This document shows positions 1-8,852 of a stretch of 64,000 nucleotides of DNA, in pieces. Numbering within the stretch: the stretch's first letter is position 1; each line of letters starts with the position of its first letter. Both the position numbers and the translations under genes were made by a program. The notes under the pieces are model-generated. The model did not search any database. It was not told the origin of the DNA and worked only from the letters and a program-made list of their open reading frames with translations. This stretch comes from Microbacterium ureisolvens (lineage in GTDB: Bacteria; Actinomycetota; Actinomycetes; Actinomycetales; Microbacteriaceae), in NCBI RefSeq assembly GCF_015278315.1, contig NZ_JADIJE010000007.1:167067-231066 (forward strand), in the 5' to 3' direction.

Positions 1-14
1 CGTTGGCTTGTGGC

Positions 15-1043
15 ATGCGATCGATCGTCTACTCCCAGACCGGCAGCTCTTCCGTCCTCTCGCTCGTCGACCGTGAGCCCGCGGATCCCGGGCCGGGGGA
101 GGTGCGCGTCCGGGTCACCGTGTCGGGGGTCAACCCGACCGACTGGAAGTCGCGCGCCGGCAGCGGGCAGAAGCCCGCGTTCGACGAGATCGTGCCCAAT
201 CAGGATGGTGCGGGAGTGGTGGACGCCGTCGGCGAGGGCGTCACCGATCTCGCGGTCGGCGACCGCGTGTGGCTCTATCTCGCGCAGCACCAGCGCCCGA
301 CCGGCACCGCACAGGAGTACACGGTGGTGCCGGCGGAGCGTGCGGTGAAGCTGCCGGAGGGGATCGGCTTCGATGTGGCCGCGAGCCTCGGGGTGCCCGC
401 GATGACGGCGCACCGGGCGCTCACGGTTCACGAGTTCGGTCCGGCGCGGCTGGCGCCGGGGGCGCTCGACGGGCGTGTGGTGCTGGTCGCCGGGGGAGCG
501 GGAGCCGTCGGGCACGCCGCCATTCAGCTGGCGGTCTGGGCCGGTTCGACGGTGATCGCGACGATCTCGAGCGACGAGAAGGCCTCGCTCGCCCGTGCCG
601 CCGGTGCGCACCATGTCGTCAACTATCGCGAGGGTGACACCGCTGCGCAGATCTCCGCCCTCGCTCCCGGCGGCGTCGACCACGTCGTCGAGGTCTCGAT
701 CGTCCAGAACGCCGGTCTTGATGGACAGGTCATCGCCAACCACGGCTCGATCGCGTACTACGCCGACAACGGCGGTGCGGAGGCCACCATCCCTGTGCGG
801 CCGACCTTCGCGAAGAACGTGCGCATCCAGGGTCTGCTGCTCTACACGGTCGGTGAGGCGGCTCTGTCGGCGGCGGTCGAGGACATCACCGCCGCGCTGC
901 GCGACGGCGCACTTCCGGTAGGCGAGTCGGCGGGTCTGCCGTTGACGTGGTTCCCTCTCGACGAGGCCGCCGCGGCGCACGATGCGGTCGAGCAGAACAC
1001 GGTCGGCAAGGTGCTCATCGACGTCTCGGGCGACAACAGCTGA
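15..1043 (+). CDS. MDR-family NADPH:quinone reductase / zinc-less alcohol dehydrogenase
   Basis: This 342-residue protein is a medium-chain dehydrogenase/reductase of the quinone oxidoreductase (Qor) type, which uses NADPH to reduce quinones or enones in the cytosol. The N-terminal GroES-like domain shows GPGEVRVRVTVSGVNPTD (about 30-48) and a GAGVVDAVGEGV stretch. The Rossmann domain has the nucleotide-binding run AGGAGAVGHAAIQLA (about 160-175), and the typical C-terminus GKVLIDV follows. No catalytic-zinc cysteine set is visible, as expected for quinone reductases. The ATG at 15 is preferred over the TTG at 3 because MRSIVY matches the usual N-terminus of the family. The upstream region is outside the window, so operon membership is unknown. 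A second Qor-like gene lies at 26707-27696. Confidence 0.85.
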   Translation: MRSIVYSQTGSSSVLSLVDREPADPGPGEVRVRVTVSGVNPTDWKSRAGSGQKPAFDEIVPNQDGAGVVDAVGEGVTDLAVGDRVWLYLAQHQRPTGTAQEYTVVPAERAVKLPEGIGFDVAASLGVPAMTAHRALTVHEFGPARLAPGALDGRVVLVAGGAGAVGHAAIQLAVWAGSTVIATISSDEKASLARAAGAHHVVNYREGDTAAQISALAPGGVDHVVEVSIVQNAGLDGQVIANHGSIAYYADNGGAEATIPVRPTFAKNVRIQGLLLYTVGEAALSAAVEDITAALRDGALPVGESAGLPLTWFPLDEAAAAHDAVEQNTVGKVLIDVSGDNS

Positions 1044-1101
1044 CGGCGACTCCGTCTCGACGTGCGGGCTGGATGCCGCGACTTCCCGTTCGGGGAGTGA
1101 T

Positions 1102-1350
1102 CTAGGTCGAGACGTCGTTCTCGATCTCTTCGGCGAGATCGTCGAGGCGTTCCGGGCGTAGGTCGACGCCGGCGTCGTGGAGTCGTTCGTCGAGCACGTG
1201 TCTCACGTCCTCCACGACGTGGCCTTGGCGGATCTCGTCGCGAACGTCGTGGGCGACATGTTCGATGACGTCTTCCTCTTCGTCGTCGCCGACAGGCTGG
1301 TTCTTCGAGTGGTGTCATGGCCCGATCATGTGCCGTTCCGGTGTTCGCAT
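1102..1350 (-). pseudogene. Small acidic helical protein interrupted by an in-frame TGA
   Basis: Read on the minus strand from an ATG at 1350 with a strong AAGGGGG box just upstream, the frame gives MRTPERHMIGP, then TGA (1315-1317), then 70 residues in the same frame: HHSKNQPVGDDEEEDVIEH and onward to EEIENDVST and a TAG at 1102. The downstream part has the acidic, amphipathic-helix composition of a real small actinobacterial protein (DVIEHVAHDV, DVRHVLDERL, ERLDDLAEEI), with wobble positions strongly G/C. The TGA would be a CGA-to-TGA or TGG-to-TGA change. An internal GTG near 1224, within HVVEDVRHV, could restart translation and give a shorter product. No function is recognised; the size and helical pattern resemble small three-helix dimerisation proteins, but this is weak. 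Confidence 0.45.
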
Positions 1351-1587
1351 GGACCCCCTTGACGGCTGCGGCAAGACCCTGATGGCCTTCGGGCGGCGCG
1401 GGGTTCGAGCGCGCCCGACGTGGGTGTCAGCGGTGGTGGTCGAGGCGAGGCGAGGCGTGGCGTTCGATGCGTCGCGCGGGGGAGCGAAGGCTTCGTAGCC
1501 ATCGGGTTTCGTCGCGCTTGGTTCGACGCGTTCCTCCTCGACGGGTGAGGTTGCGTCGTGGTCGGTGCTGCGACTCAGCGTCCGCCG

Positions 1588-3090
1588 CTAGCTGTACCCG
1601 GCGATGAGTCTTCGTGGCGGTGGTCGAAGGTCGCCGAAATCGTAGCGCCGGGCGATTCGCGCGGGCAGCCTGGTGGGCGGAATGCCCGGGCGATGGAGGA
1701 TGAAGTCGTCTTTCCCCTTTCTGGTGATGCGCCAGCCGTGATGGTGCAGGTTCATGTGATGGAACGGGCACAGCAGGACGCCTCGGTCGATGTCGGTACG
1801 ACCACCATGGGCGAAGGGGTCGACGTGATGGGCCTCGCAATATGATGCGGGTCGGTCGCAGGCCGGGATCCGGCATCCGCCGTCTCGAATCGCGAGCGCG
1901 ATGCGCTGTTTCGGGGTGAAGAGGCGGGCTTCTCGGCCGACATCGAGTGGGTTGCCCGCCGAGTCGAGCGTGACTGTCGTGGCGCCGACATCGCATGCCC
2001 GGGTGCCGATGACCCAGCCCGGCAGGGGTGCGCCGGTGTCTTCGACCAGGGCGACAGTCGGCCGACCGTGCAGGGCGTCGTCGTGGGCGGCCCGCGTGGC
2101 GACGACGCGGATGCCGGCCTGACGGGTGCCGAACACCGTCTGGGCGTCGGCGAGTGCGCCGGCGCGGATGATGTCCATGACCAGGTCGTAGGCGAGCTGG
2201 TCGTTGGTGCGCGGATCGTCCTGCAATTCTTGGGCTCGCGCGGCCTCGTCGGGATCGACGAAGCGGGGTCCACCACGACGGGGACGTAGTGTGGTGCCGA
2301 TGATGGTCTCGATGCCGACGGCCCCGACGTCGTCGAACGTGAAGCTGCCGCGGCGCACGCCATCGCGGTCGGTCCAGGTGCGGAACGAGCGTGCTTCGAA
2401 TCGCTCGTCGAAGCGGCGCTGCGCACCATCCGGATCGAGGAGATCGCGGACGGCCCGAGCGGCCGTCGCGAGTTCTTCGACGGTGCGCACCTGCGCCTCA
2501 TCGATGAGCTGTTCCGCCGCCATGGTCCAGGCGTCGCGTGCCGCCGGGTCTTCGGCGTCGGAGTGGGCGATGGTCGGCGGCGTTCCGAGACCCCGGAAGA
2601 TCGCGTCGTGCTGAGCTGACGTGAGCGCGCCCGACATGAGCGCTTCACCGAGCGCCGCGTGCCACGGAGGCTGGGGCGGCACGGCAGGCGCGATGCTCTC
2701 GAGAAGACCGGTACCGGGAGCCGTCGGATCGACCGGAGCGGCCGACACGGACGCCGCCGCCAGAGCCTCGCCGATTCGCACCTGCTTCGTCGCATCGGCT
2801 CGTGTACTGCCGGTGAGGTCTTGGATGAGCGAGACGGCTGAGCGGTGCCCGCGCTTCTGGGCGAGTCCGCCGTGGCCCGCCTCCCTCGTCGAGCGGGCTG
2901 CCACCACGCCGGATGCCGCGATACGTACGCACTCAGCGGTGCGCACCAGCGTGGTGGCGTTCTCGATCACGGTCAGCAGGACGTCATCTTCGAGCCGCTG
3001 CACCGCCGCCGGAATGCTGGTCGGTTCACTCTCTCCGAGCGCAGTGCGCAACGCGTCAAGCGCCGCTCGCATATCGGAGAAGATGTCCAT
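1588..3090 (-). CDS. DUF222 / HNH endonuclease domain protein (13E12-type)
   Basis: This 500-residue protein has an N-terminal DUF222 region (about 1-340) and a C-terminal HNH nuclease motif (about 405-460) with CRIPACDRPASYCEAHHVDPF, then HGGRTDIDRGVLLCPFHH. The two CxxC-like pairs and the HH...H set are those of metal-binding HNH nucleases. Proteins of this architecture are abundant paralogues in actinobacteria (the mycobacterial 13E12 family), and their biological role is not settled. The start at 3090 has AGGAG eight bases upstream. A sequence resembling a LexA box lies at 3119-3134, which fits SOS control reported for some 13E12 genes. A paralogue occurs at 42358-43773. Confidence 0.88.
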   Translation of the reverse strand: MDIFSDMRAALDALRTALGESEPTSIPAAVQRLEDDVLLTVIENATTLVRTAECVRIAASGVVAARSTREAGHGGLAQKRGHRSAVSLIQDLTGSTRADATKQVRIGEALAAASVSAAPVDPTAPGTGLLESIAPAVPPQPPWHAALGEALMSGALTSAQHDAIFRGLGTPPTIAHSDAEDPAARDAWTMAAEQLIDEAQVRTVEELATAARAVRDLLDPDGAQRRFDERFEARSFRTWTDRDGVRRGSFTFDDVGAVGIETIIGTTLRPRRGGPRFVDPDEAARAQELQDDPRTNDQLAYDLVMDIIRAGALADAQTVFGTRQAGIRVVATRAAHDDALHGRPTVALVEDTGAPLPGWVIGTRACDVGATTVTLDSAGNPLDVGREARLFTPKQRIALAIRDGGCRIPACDRPASYCEAHHVDPFAHGGRTDIDRGVLLCPFHHMNLHHHGWRITRKGKDDFILHRPGIPPTRLPARIARRYDFGDLRPPPRRLIAGYS

Positions 3091-3897
3091 GATTCATTCT
3101 CCTATGGACCTCCGACATTCGAACAAAACATCGATGAATCGCCAGTCCGTCCTCTCCGCGTCGACCCAGACACGATGGCGGACGCTGCCGACGTGTGCCG
3201 GGATTGACCCGAACTGGTGGCCTGCATGCTCGGTTTTGGCGCACTGAGAGCCCCGTTGCGCGTCGTTCCTCACGAGCGGCCGGGGTGTGGATGTCGCCCG
3301 GAAGGCGCCGACACTGACAATTCGGCGCGGACCCGTCGTCCGGGACGACGGCGGTGCATCGCTTTTCGAGCATCGCGGCGACCCCGAGAGCGCGTCGGGG
3401 CGCGGCTGCAACACGGCTATCACTGTGCCGTCTCGGATGTCTTCCCTCTTGACCATTGAGGGTGGCGCCCCACGAGTTCGCGTGCCGTATCCCGGCATCG
3501 GAGTGCTCACAGCAAGGGATCTTCGCAACGAGCGACTACTTCGCAACCACGACGCCGCGCCGAGTCCTTCTGAACCGGCCCCCGCGCGCCCGCAGAGCGC
3601 GCCTGCTGATCACGGCCACACCCCGGAGTCGGCGAGGTGCTCATCGACGTCATCCGTCAGGAGCAAGGTGCTGATCGACGTCGCCCGTGGGGCTGGCACT
3701 GACCTGGCCCAGGCCGACGCGACCGCCGAGACTCGCAAGGCGCTGACGAACGCCACGCGCCAGGTTCGAGACCGAACTCGCCCTCACTGGCTCCGCTGCC
3801 GTCGACGGATGCTCCGCCCCAGCCAGCGCCCGACCGCCCCGCCAGCACATCGCCCGGCCGCACGCGGCCGTGACGGCGTCAACGGAAACCGCGCCGG
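3091..3897. other. 807-base intergenic stretch without a convincing gene
   Basis: Between the HNH gene start and the LacI-type regulator I see no reading frame with protein-like composition. The long forward frame across it (3287-4192) runs through an Arg/Pro-rich shadow of the regulator gene, and no frame shows a recognisable motif. The 3091-3140 part is locally AT-richer and holds the promoter region of the HNH gene. The stretch may contain decayed coding sequence. Confidence 0.5.
3119..3134 (-). promoter_or_regulatory. Candidate LexA/SOS box upstream of the DUF222-HNH gene
   Basis: The 16 bases are TCGAACAAAACATCGA. The left half matches the actinobacterial LexA consensus half-site TCGAAC exactly and the right half matches four of six positions of GTTCGA, with the expected four-base spacer. 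It lies 29-44 bases upstream of the ATG at 3090, where a promoter would be. Assignment is by eye only. Confidence 0.35.
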
Positions 3898-5157
3898 TCA
3901 GCGCACATCCTCCCGAGGCGCCGGTCCTGACGACTCCCGCACCACGAGGTGCGGGACCTCGATCGGCACGGACCTCGGGGGCACTCCTTCGATCTGGCCG
4001 ATGAGGGAGGCCACCGCCTCGCGGCCCCGAGCGACATGGTCGACGCGCAGTGTCGTGAGCGGCGGGTCGATGTACGCCGACTCGGGAAGGTCGTCGATGC
4101 CGACGACGCTGACGTCCTCGGGAACCCGCAGCCCTCGCCGCTTCAGCGCAAGGATGGCGCCGATCGCCATCTGGTCGTTGGCCACGACGTAGGCGGTCGC
4201 ATCGGGCAGCTCGGGCAGCCCTGCGATGGCGTCGAAGCCCGACCGTGCGGACCAGTCGCCCGTGTACTGGCCGATGTGGATCAGCCCTAGGTCCTCGACC
4301 GCCGAGGCGAAGGCTCGGGCGCGATTGCGGCCGGCGGACCAGTTCGAGGGGCCCGCGATGTGGGCGACCCGGCGGTGGCCGAGGTCGCGCAGGTGCGCCA
4401 TGAGGGCAGGCATGCCCACGCGGGAGACGTCGGTCTTGGCAAGCCGCGTGTCGTCGGCCTCGCTGTGGATGTAGGCCGGCATCGTGAAGCTGGCGGCGTC
4501 GAAGGCGTGGAGCATCTCGTCGGTGGAGGCGAGCGCGAGGATTCCGGCGAGCGAGTACGGACCGATGAGGGCGAGCGATCGCTGGATCGAGTCGCCGTCG
4601 TGGGCGTCCAGGGGGATGAGGTCGAGGAGGTATCCCGCCTCGCGCGCTTCCATCGTGGCACCGTGCGCCGTGAGGCTCGGTCCGGTCTCGGATTCGTCGT
4701 GGACCAGCGCGCCGATGCGGTGGGCTCGCCCGGACTTGAGGCTGCGGGCAGTCAGGTTCGGCTGATAGTCCAGCTCCGCCAGCGCGGCCTCGACGCGCGC
4801 CCTGGTCTCGGGGCGGATGCCGGGGAAGCCCCTCAGGAACCGGCTGACGGTCTGATGCGAGACGCCGGCATGCTGCGCGACGTCGTAGATCGTCGCGGCG
4901 CGGCCCGACGCCCCCGCCCCCGACGCCCCAGGTGCTGACACCCCACGCCCCGACACTCCGGACCCCGACACCCCGGACCCCGACACCCCGGGCCCCGACG
5001 CCCCAGGCGCCACCGCCCCAGGCGCCACCGCCCCAGGCGCCACCGCCCCAGGCGCCACCACGCCAGGCGCCAACGCCCCGGGCCCCGACGCCCCAGGCGC
5101 GACCCCACGAGCCGACGCTCCGGGCCCCAGATGTTGCGGTTCGGTCTCTGTGCTCAC
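3898..5157 (-). CDS. LacI-family transcriptional regulator with pentapeptide-repeat N-terminal extension
   Basis: This 419-residue regulator is probably the repressor of the divergent beta-galactosidase operon. The LacI helix-turn-helix is at about 88-110 (ATIYDVAQHAGVSHQTVSRF), and a periplasmic-binding-protein-like sugar-sensing domain follows (about 145-405, with VVANDQMAIGAILAL and VSVVGIDDLPESAYIDPPL). The usual LacI start would be at the helix-turn-helix; here about 85 extra residues precede it, mostly repeats of APGAV, APGAS, GPGVS and GSGVS. The start at 5157 is chosen because the frame is open and the promoter and operator region begins right after it. A GTG start inside the repeat near 4945 cannot be excluded. 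Wobble GC and the repeat unit length suggest expansion by slippage. Confidence 0.88.
   Translation of the reverse strand: MSTETEPQHLGPGASARGVAPGASGPGALAPGVVAPGAVAPGAVAPGAVAPGASGPGVSGSGVSGSGVSGRGVSAPGASGAGASGRAATIYDVAQHAGVSHQTVSRFLRGFPGIRPETRARVEAALAELDYQPNLTARSLKSGRAHRIGALVHDESETGPSLTAHGATMEAREAGYLLDLIPLDAHDGDSIQRSLALIGPYSLAGILALASTDEMLHAFDAASFTMPAYIHSEADDTRLAKTDVSRVGMPALMAHLRDLGHRRVAHIAGPSNWSAGRNRARAFASAVEDLGLIHIGQYTGDWSARSGFDAIAGLPELPDATAYVVANDQMAIGAILALKRRGLRVPEDVSVVGIDDLPESAYIDPPLTTLRVDHVARGREAVASLIGQIEGVPPRSVPIEVPHLVVRESSGPAPREDVR
4903..5127. repeat. 15-bp tandem repeat encoding the pentapeptide extension of the LacI regulator
   Basis: The repeat unit GCCCCAGGCGCCACC occurs four times perfectly at 5000-5059. 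Diverged 15-bp units flank it on both sides, together covering residues about 11-85 of the regulator. Because the period is a multiple of three, length changes keep the reading frame. Confidence 0.85.
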
Positions 5158-5173
5158 GATTCCCGAGTTTCCC

Positions 5174-5203
5174 TTGACACCGCGATGTTATCGGAAACAT
5201 ACT
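5174..5203 (+). promoter_or_regulatory. Promoter of the beta-galactosidase operon
   Basis: A perfect TTGACA (5174-5179) is followed after 18 bases by CATACT (5198-5203). This is a good sigma-70-type promoter reading into the GH42 gene at 5261. Operator O1 occupies the spacer and the -10 edge. Confidence 0.7.
5185..5200. promoter_or_regulatory. LacI-type operator O1
   Basis: ATGTTATCGGAAACAT is an imperfect 16-bp palindrome with a central CG, the hallmark of LacI/GalR-family operators. It lies between the -35 and -10 elements of the GH42 promoter. Confidence 0.7.
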
Positions 5204-5215
5204 GAGCCGGCACTG

Positions 5216-5231
5216 ATGTTTCCGAAAACAT
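5216..5231. promoter_or_regulatory. LacI-type operator O2
   Basis: ATGTTTCCGAAAACAT is a near-perfect palindrome related to O1. Its centre is 31 bp from that of O1, about three helical turns, so both sites face the same side of the DNA. It lies just downstream of the predicted transcription start. Confidence 0.75.
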
Positions 5232-5260
5232 CCAGCCCCACCACAACGACGGAGTTACCG

Positions 5261-7351
5261 ATGCAGCCCGACCGATCCGGCATCCTTTTCGGCGCCGCCT
5301 ACTACGCCGAATACCACCAGACGGAACGGATCGATCAGGACCTCGACCTGATGAAAGAAGCGGACTTCACCGTGATCCGCGTCGGTGAGTCGGTGTGGTC
5401 GACGTGGGAGCCTCGCGACGGCGAGTTCGACCTGGAGTGGCTGCAGCCGGTCCTCGACGGGGCCCACGCGCGCGGCATCGCGGTCGTGCTCGGCACCCCG
5501 ACCTACGCCGTCCCGCCGTGGCTGCAGAGCGCCCACCCCGAGATCGCGGCCGAGCTGCGCACCGGGCAGCCGATGCCGTGGGGAGCACGTCAGGAGGTCG
5601 ACTTCACGCATCCGGCGTTCCGCTTCCACGCCGAGCGCGTCATCCGCGCCGTCGTCGGACGGTACGCCTCGCACCCCGCCGTGATCGGGTTCCAGGTCGA
5701 CAACGAGCCGGGCATGGTCCTCTTCCACAACCGCGGCACCTTCCGCCGGTTCGTGCGGCGGCTGGCCGCCCAGTACGGGGATGTCGACACGCTCAACCGC
5801 GAGTGGGGGCTGACGTACTGGTCGCACCGGCTGTCGGACTGGTCCGACCTGTGGACGCCGGACGGCAACTCGCTGCCCCAGTACGACCTCGCCTGGCGTC
5901 GCTACCAGGCCGAGCTCACGACCGAGTTCATCGCCTGGCAGGCCGAGATCGTGCGCGAGTACTCGACGCCGGAGCAGTTCGTGACGACGTGCATCGCGTA
6001 CCCGCGTGTCGCGGTGGACGACGAGAAGCTCCTCCAGGCTCTCGACATCACGGCGGGCAACCCCTACTACGCGATGCAGGACCACCTCGACGCGACGAAG
6101 GAGCTGCCGCCCGTCACGCCCTGGACGACGAGCGGAGTCGCGGCGCTGTTCCGTCAGGCCGACCGGATGTTCTCGTCGAACCAGCAGCGCTTCCTCGTCA
6201 CCGAGACCGATGCCCAGTCCATCGGCGGGTCCGACTTCAACCTGCCGCCCTACCCGGGCCAGCTCGCGCAGGCAGCCTTCGCGTTCGTGTCCCGCGGGGC
6301 CGCGATGATCGAGTACTGGCACTGGCACACGCTCCCGTACGGCACCGAGACGTACTGGGGAGGCGTCCTTCCCCACAGTCTCGAACCCGGACGCGTCTAT
6401 CGCGAGCTCGCGACGGTCGGTGCCGATCTCGCCGCCATCGGCGATCTGCTCGACGGGTACGAGCCCGACGCCGACGTCGCGATGCTGTGGTCGAACGACT
6501 CGCGCTACGCACTGGAGTTCTTCCCGACCTTCCCCACTCCGGGCGGGGACCCGGACCGCTCCTCGTACACGCGCATCTTCGACGCCTTCCACCGCGGCAT
6601 CGTCGACAGCGGGGCACAGGCGCGGGTCCTGCACCCCGACCAGGCGCTCTCGTGGGGTGCCGTGGAACTGGTCGCTCGGTTCCCGGTTCTCGTCGCCGCC
6701 GGCCTCTATGTCGCGACGGACGCCCATCTCGACCTGCTGCGCGACTACGCGGCGGCCGGCGGACACCTCATCGTCGGCATCCGCACCGGCTATGGCGACG
6801 AGGAGGCGCGCGCTCGCGTGAGCGTCGCACCGGCTCGGCTGTCGGATGCCGCGGGCGTCAGCTATGAGGAATTCTCCAACCTGCGCGAGCCTTTGGCGGT
6901 GCGCGGCGAGGGTGACCTCGAGCTGTCGGCGCACGCCACGGCGACGCTGTGGGCCGACGGGCTCCTCGCGGGCGACGCCGACACGCTGGTGCGGTACGAG
7001 CACCCGCGGTTCGGGGATTTCGCGACCGTCACCACCCGTGCGCACGGCGACGGGCGGATCACGGTGGTCGGCACCGTCCCCTCACCGGCGCTCGCGGCCG
7101 ACATCGTGCGCTGGGCGGCTCCCACCGTCCACGCCGACTCCATCGCCCCCGGACGAGCGCTTCCCGTCACTGTGAGCTCCGGCGCCCTGCCCGACGGACG
7201 CCGGGCATGGTTCGTCTTCAACTGGAGCGGCGAATCGCAGACGTTCACCCCTGCCGTCGACCTGGCGGACGCCGTCACCGGCGACCAGCTGTCGGCCGGC
7301 ACCGAGATCTCCCTCCCGGCGTGGGCAGTCCGCTGCCTCGTCGGAAGGTGA
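5261..7351 (+). CDS. GH42 beta-galactosidase
   Basis: This 696-residue cytoplasmic glycoside hydrolase cleaves terminal beta-D-galactosides, probably imported galacto-oligosaccharides. The TIM barrel starts with FGAAYYAEYHQ (10-20). The acid/base Glu149 is in FQVDNEP, the family position, and the likely nucleophile Glu315 is in LVTETDAQS, the usual 166 residues further on. A trimerisation-like domain (about 400-610) and a small C-terminal beta domain follow. There is no signal peptide. The start at 5261 has GGAG eight bases upstream; the in-frame ATGs further upstream fall in the operator region. It is the first gene of an operon with the sugar-binding protein and two permeases, under the LacI-type operators. 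Confidence 0.92.
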   Translation: MQPDRSGILFGAAYYAEYHQTERIDQDLDLMKEADFTVIRVGESVWSTWEPRDGEFDLEWLQPVLDGAHARGIAVVLGTPTYAVPPWLQSAHPEIAAELRTGQPMPWGARQEVDFTHPAFRFHAERVIRAVVGRYASHPAVIGFQVDNEPGMVLFHNRGTFRRFVRRLAAQYGDVDTLNREWGLTYWSHRLSDWSDLWTPDGNSLPQYDLAWRRYQAELTTEFIAWQAEIVREYSTPEQFVTTCIAYPRVAVDDEKLLQALDITAGNPYYAMQDHLDATKELPPVTPWTTSGVAALFRQADRMFSSNQQRFLVTETDAQSIGGSDFNLPPYPGQLAQAAFAFVSRGAAMIEYWHWHTLPYGTETYWGGVLPHSLEPGRVYRELATVGADLAAIGDLLDGYEPDADVAMLWSNDSRYALEFFPTFPTPGGDPDRSSYTRIFDAFHRGIVDSGAQARVLHPDQALSWGAVELVARFPVLVAAGLYVATDAHLDLLRDYAAAGGHLIVGIRTGYGDEEARARVSVAPARLSDAAGVSYEEFSNLREPLAVRGEGDLELSAHATATLWADGLLAGDADTLVRYEHPRFGDFATVTTRAHGDGRITVVGTVPSPALAADIVRWAAPTVHADSIAPGRALPVTVSSGALPDGRRAWFVFNWSGESQTFTPAVDLADAVTGDQLSAGTEISLPAWAVRCLVGR

Positions 7352-7395
7352 GCACCCAGAGGATCGCCTGATCCCACCGAGAAGAAAGAGCAATC

Positions 7396-8745
7396 ATGAA
7401 GAAGGCACGCAGAACAGCAGCGACGCTGACCGTCGGCGCCGCCACGGTCGCCGTGCTCCTCGCCGGGTGCGCCCCGGGCGGGAGCGGCGGCGAGGCTCAG
7501 GGACCCATCACGCAGGACCAGATCGACGAGGCGCTCAGCACGCCGACCGAGCTCACGTTCTGGACCTGGGTGCCCGACATCCAGAACGAGGTCGACCTGT
7601 TCGAGGCGAAGTACCCCGACATCAAGGTCAAGGTCGAGAACGTCGGTCAAGGTCTGCCGCACTACCAGAAGCTGCGCAGCGCGATCGAAGCGGGCGAGGG
7701 TGCCCCGGATGTCGCGCAGATCGAGTATCAGTACATCCCGTCGTTCGTCCTTCCCGAGTCGCTCCTCGACCTCACGCCCTACGGCGGTGACGACCTGTCC
7801 GACCAGTTCGTCGACTGGGCGTGGAACCAGGTGTCGCCGGGCGACGAGGTGTGGGCGGTCCCGCAGGATGTGGGCCCGATGGGCAACCTCTACCGCGAGG
7901 ACATCCTCGCGGCGGCGGGCATCACCGAGCCTCCGGCCACGTGGGACGACTACGCGACCGCGGCCCAGGCGGTGAAGGACCAGACGGGTTCGTACATCTC
8001 TAACCTCGGCGCCACGCAGGCGGGTCAGATGATCGGGTTCTTCTGGCAGGCCGGCATCAAGCCGTTCGGCTACGACGGCGAGGAGACCGTCTCGATCAAC
8101 GTCAACAGCGACGAGGCCAAGCAGGTGGCCGACTACTGGACGCAGCTCATCCAGGCGGACCTGGTCTCGACCGATGTCGACTTCAACGACACCTGGTACC
8201 AGGGGCTCGCGAGCGGCAAGTACGCCGGCTGGCTCACCGCGGCCTGGGGGCCGATCTTCCTCCAGGGCACGGCATCCGACACGTCGGGTCTGTGGCGCGC
8301 GGCGCCGCTGCCGCAGTGGTCGGAGGGCGAGCAGGTCTCGGGCAACTGGGGCGGTTCGTCCGACGCCGTCCTCGCCTCGAGCGAGAACCCGATCGCCGCC
8401 TACGAGCTCGCCAAGTTCATCAACACCGACCAGGAGTCGGCGATGATGCTCGCGACCGAGCAGTTCCTCTACCCGCCGCAGGTGTCGGTGCTCGAGGACC
8501 CTGCGTTCGCGGACCAGGAGTCGGAGTTCTACGGAGGCCAGAAGGTGAACGCGCTGTTCGCCGAGATCTCCGAGACGGTCGACACCGAGTTCCAGTGGCT
8601 GCCCTTCATGGACTACGTGTACTCCACGTACGAAGAGACGATGGGCACCGTGATCGCCGCCAAGGGTGATATCAGCGACGCCCTCGACACGTGGCAGGAC
8701 CAGCTCGTGTCGTACGCCGAGGACCAGGGCTTCACCGTCGAGTGA
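7396..8745 (+). CDS. ABC sugar transporter, substrate-binding lipoprotein
   Basis: This 449-residue extracellular solute-binding protein family 1 member is the likely receptor for beta-galactosides. It has a lipoprotein signal (MKKARRTAATL..., lipobox LLAGC with Cys at about 24) followed by a Gly/Ser linker. The mature protein begins ELTFWTWVPDIQNEVDLFE, typical of the family. It is 44 bases downstream of the GH42 gene and 107 bases upstream of the first permease, in one transcription unit. The neighbouring glycosidase suggests the ligand is a galactoside, but the sequence alone does not prove it. Confidence 0.9.
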   Translation: MKKARRTAATLTVGAATVAVLLAGCAPGGSGGEAQGPITQDQIDEALSTPTELTFWTWVPDIQNEVDLFEAKYPDIKVKVENVGQGLPHYQKLRSAIEAGEGAPDVAQIEYQYIPSFVLPESLLDLTPYGGDDLSDQFVDWAWNQVSPGDEVWAVPQDVGPMGNLYREDILAAAGITEPPATWDDYATAAQAVKDQTGSYISNLGATQAGQMIGFFWQAGIKPFGYDGEETVSINVNSDEAKQVADYWTQLIQADLVSTDVDFNDTWYQGLASGKYAGWLTAAWGPIFLQGTASDTSGLWRAAPLPQWSEGEQVSGNWGGSSDAVLASSENPIAAYELAKFINTDQESAMMLATEQFLYPPQVSVLEDPAFADQESEFYGGQKVNALFAEISETVDTEFQWLPFMDYVYSTYEETMGTVIAAKGDISDALDTWQDQLVSYAEDQGFTVE

Positions 8746-8852
8746 GGTCTGCGGCGCCCGCCGCCCGCGCGGCGGGCGCCGCTCCTCGACCGCTACCGGC
8801 TCGGTGCACGGCGCTGGACGCCGGCCCGCAGCATCCATCGAAAGGAGATCCC

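Noticed and set aside
1315..1317. Selenocysteine codon in the small acidic gene
   Set aside because: I could not see a bacterial SECIS-type hairpin directly after the TGA, and the protein family is not redox-related; a nonsense mutation is simpler.
3287..4192. 301-residue plus-strand frame upstream of and over the LacI-type regulator
   Set aside because: The second half is antisense to the regulator and the first half has no coding character.
5255..7045. Minus-strand 596-residue frame over the GH42 gene
   Set aside because: It is an antisense shadow caused by high third-position GC; the composition is Arg/Gly/Val-biased and it shows no family motif, while the plus frame is a complete GH42 enzyme.
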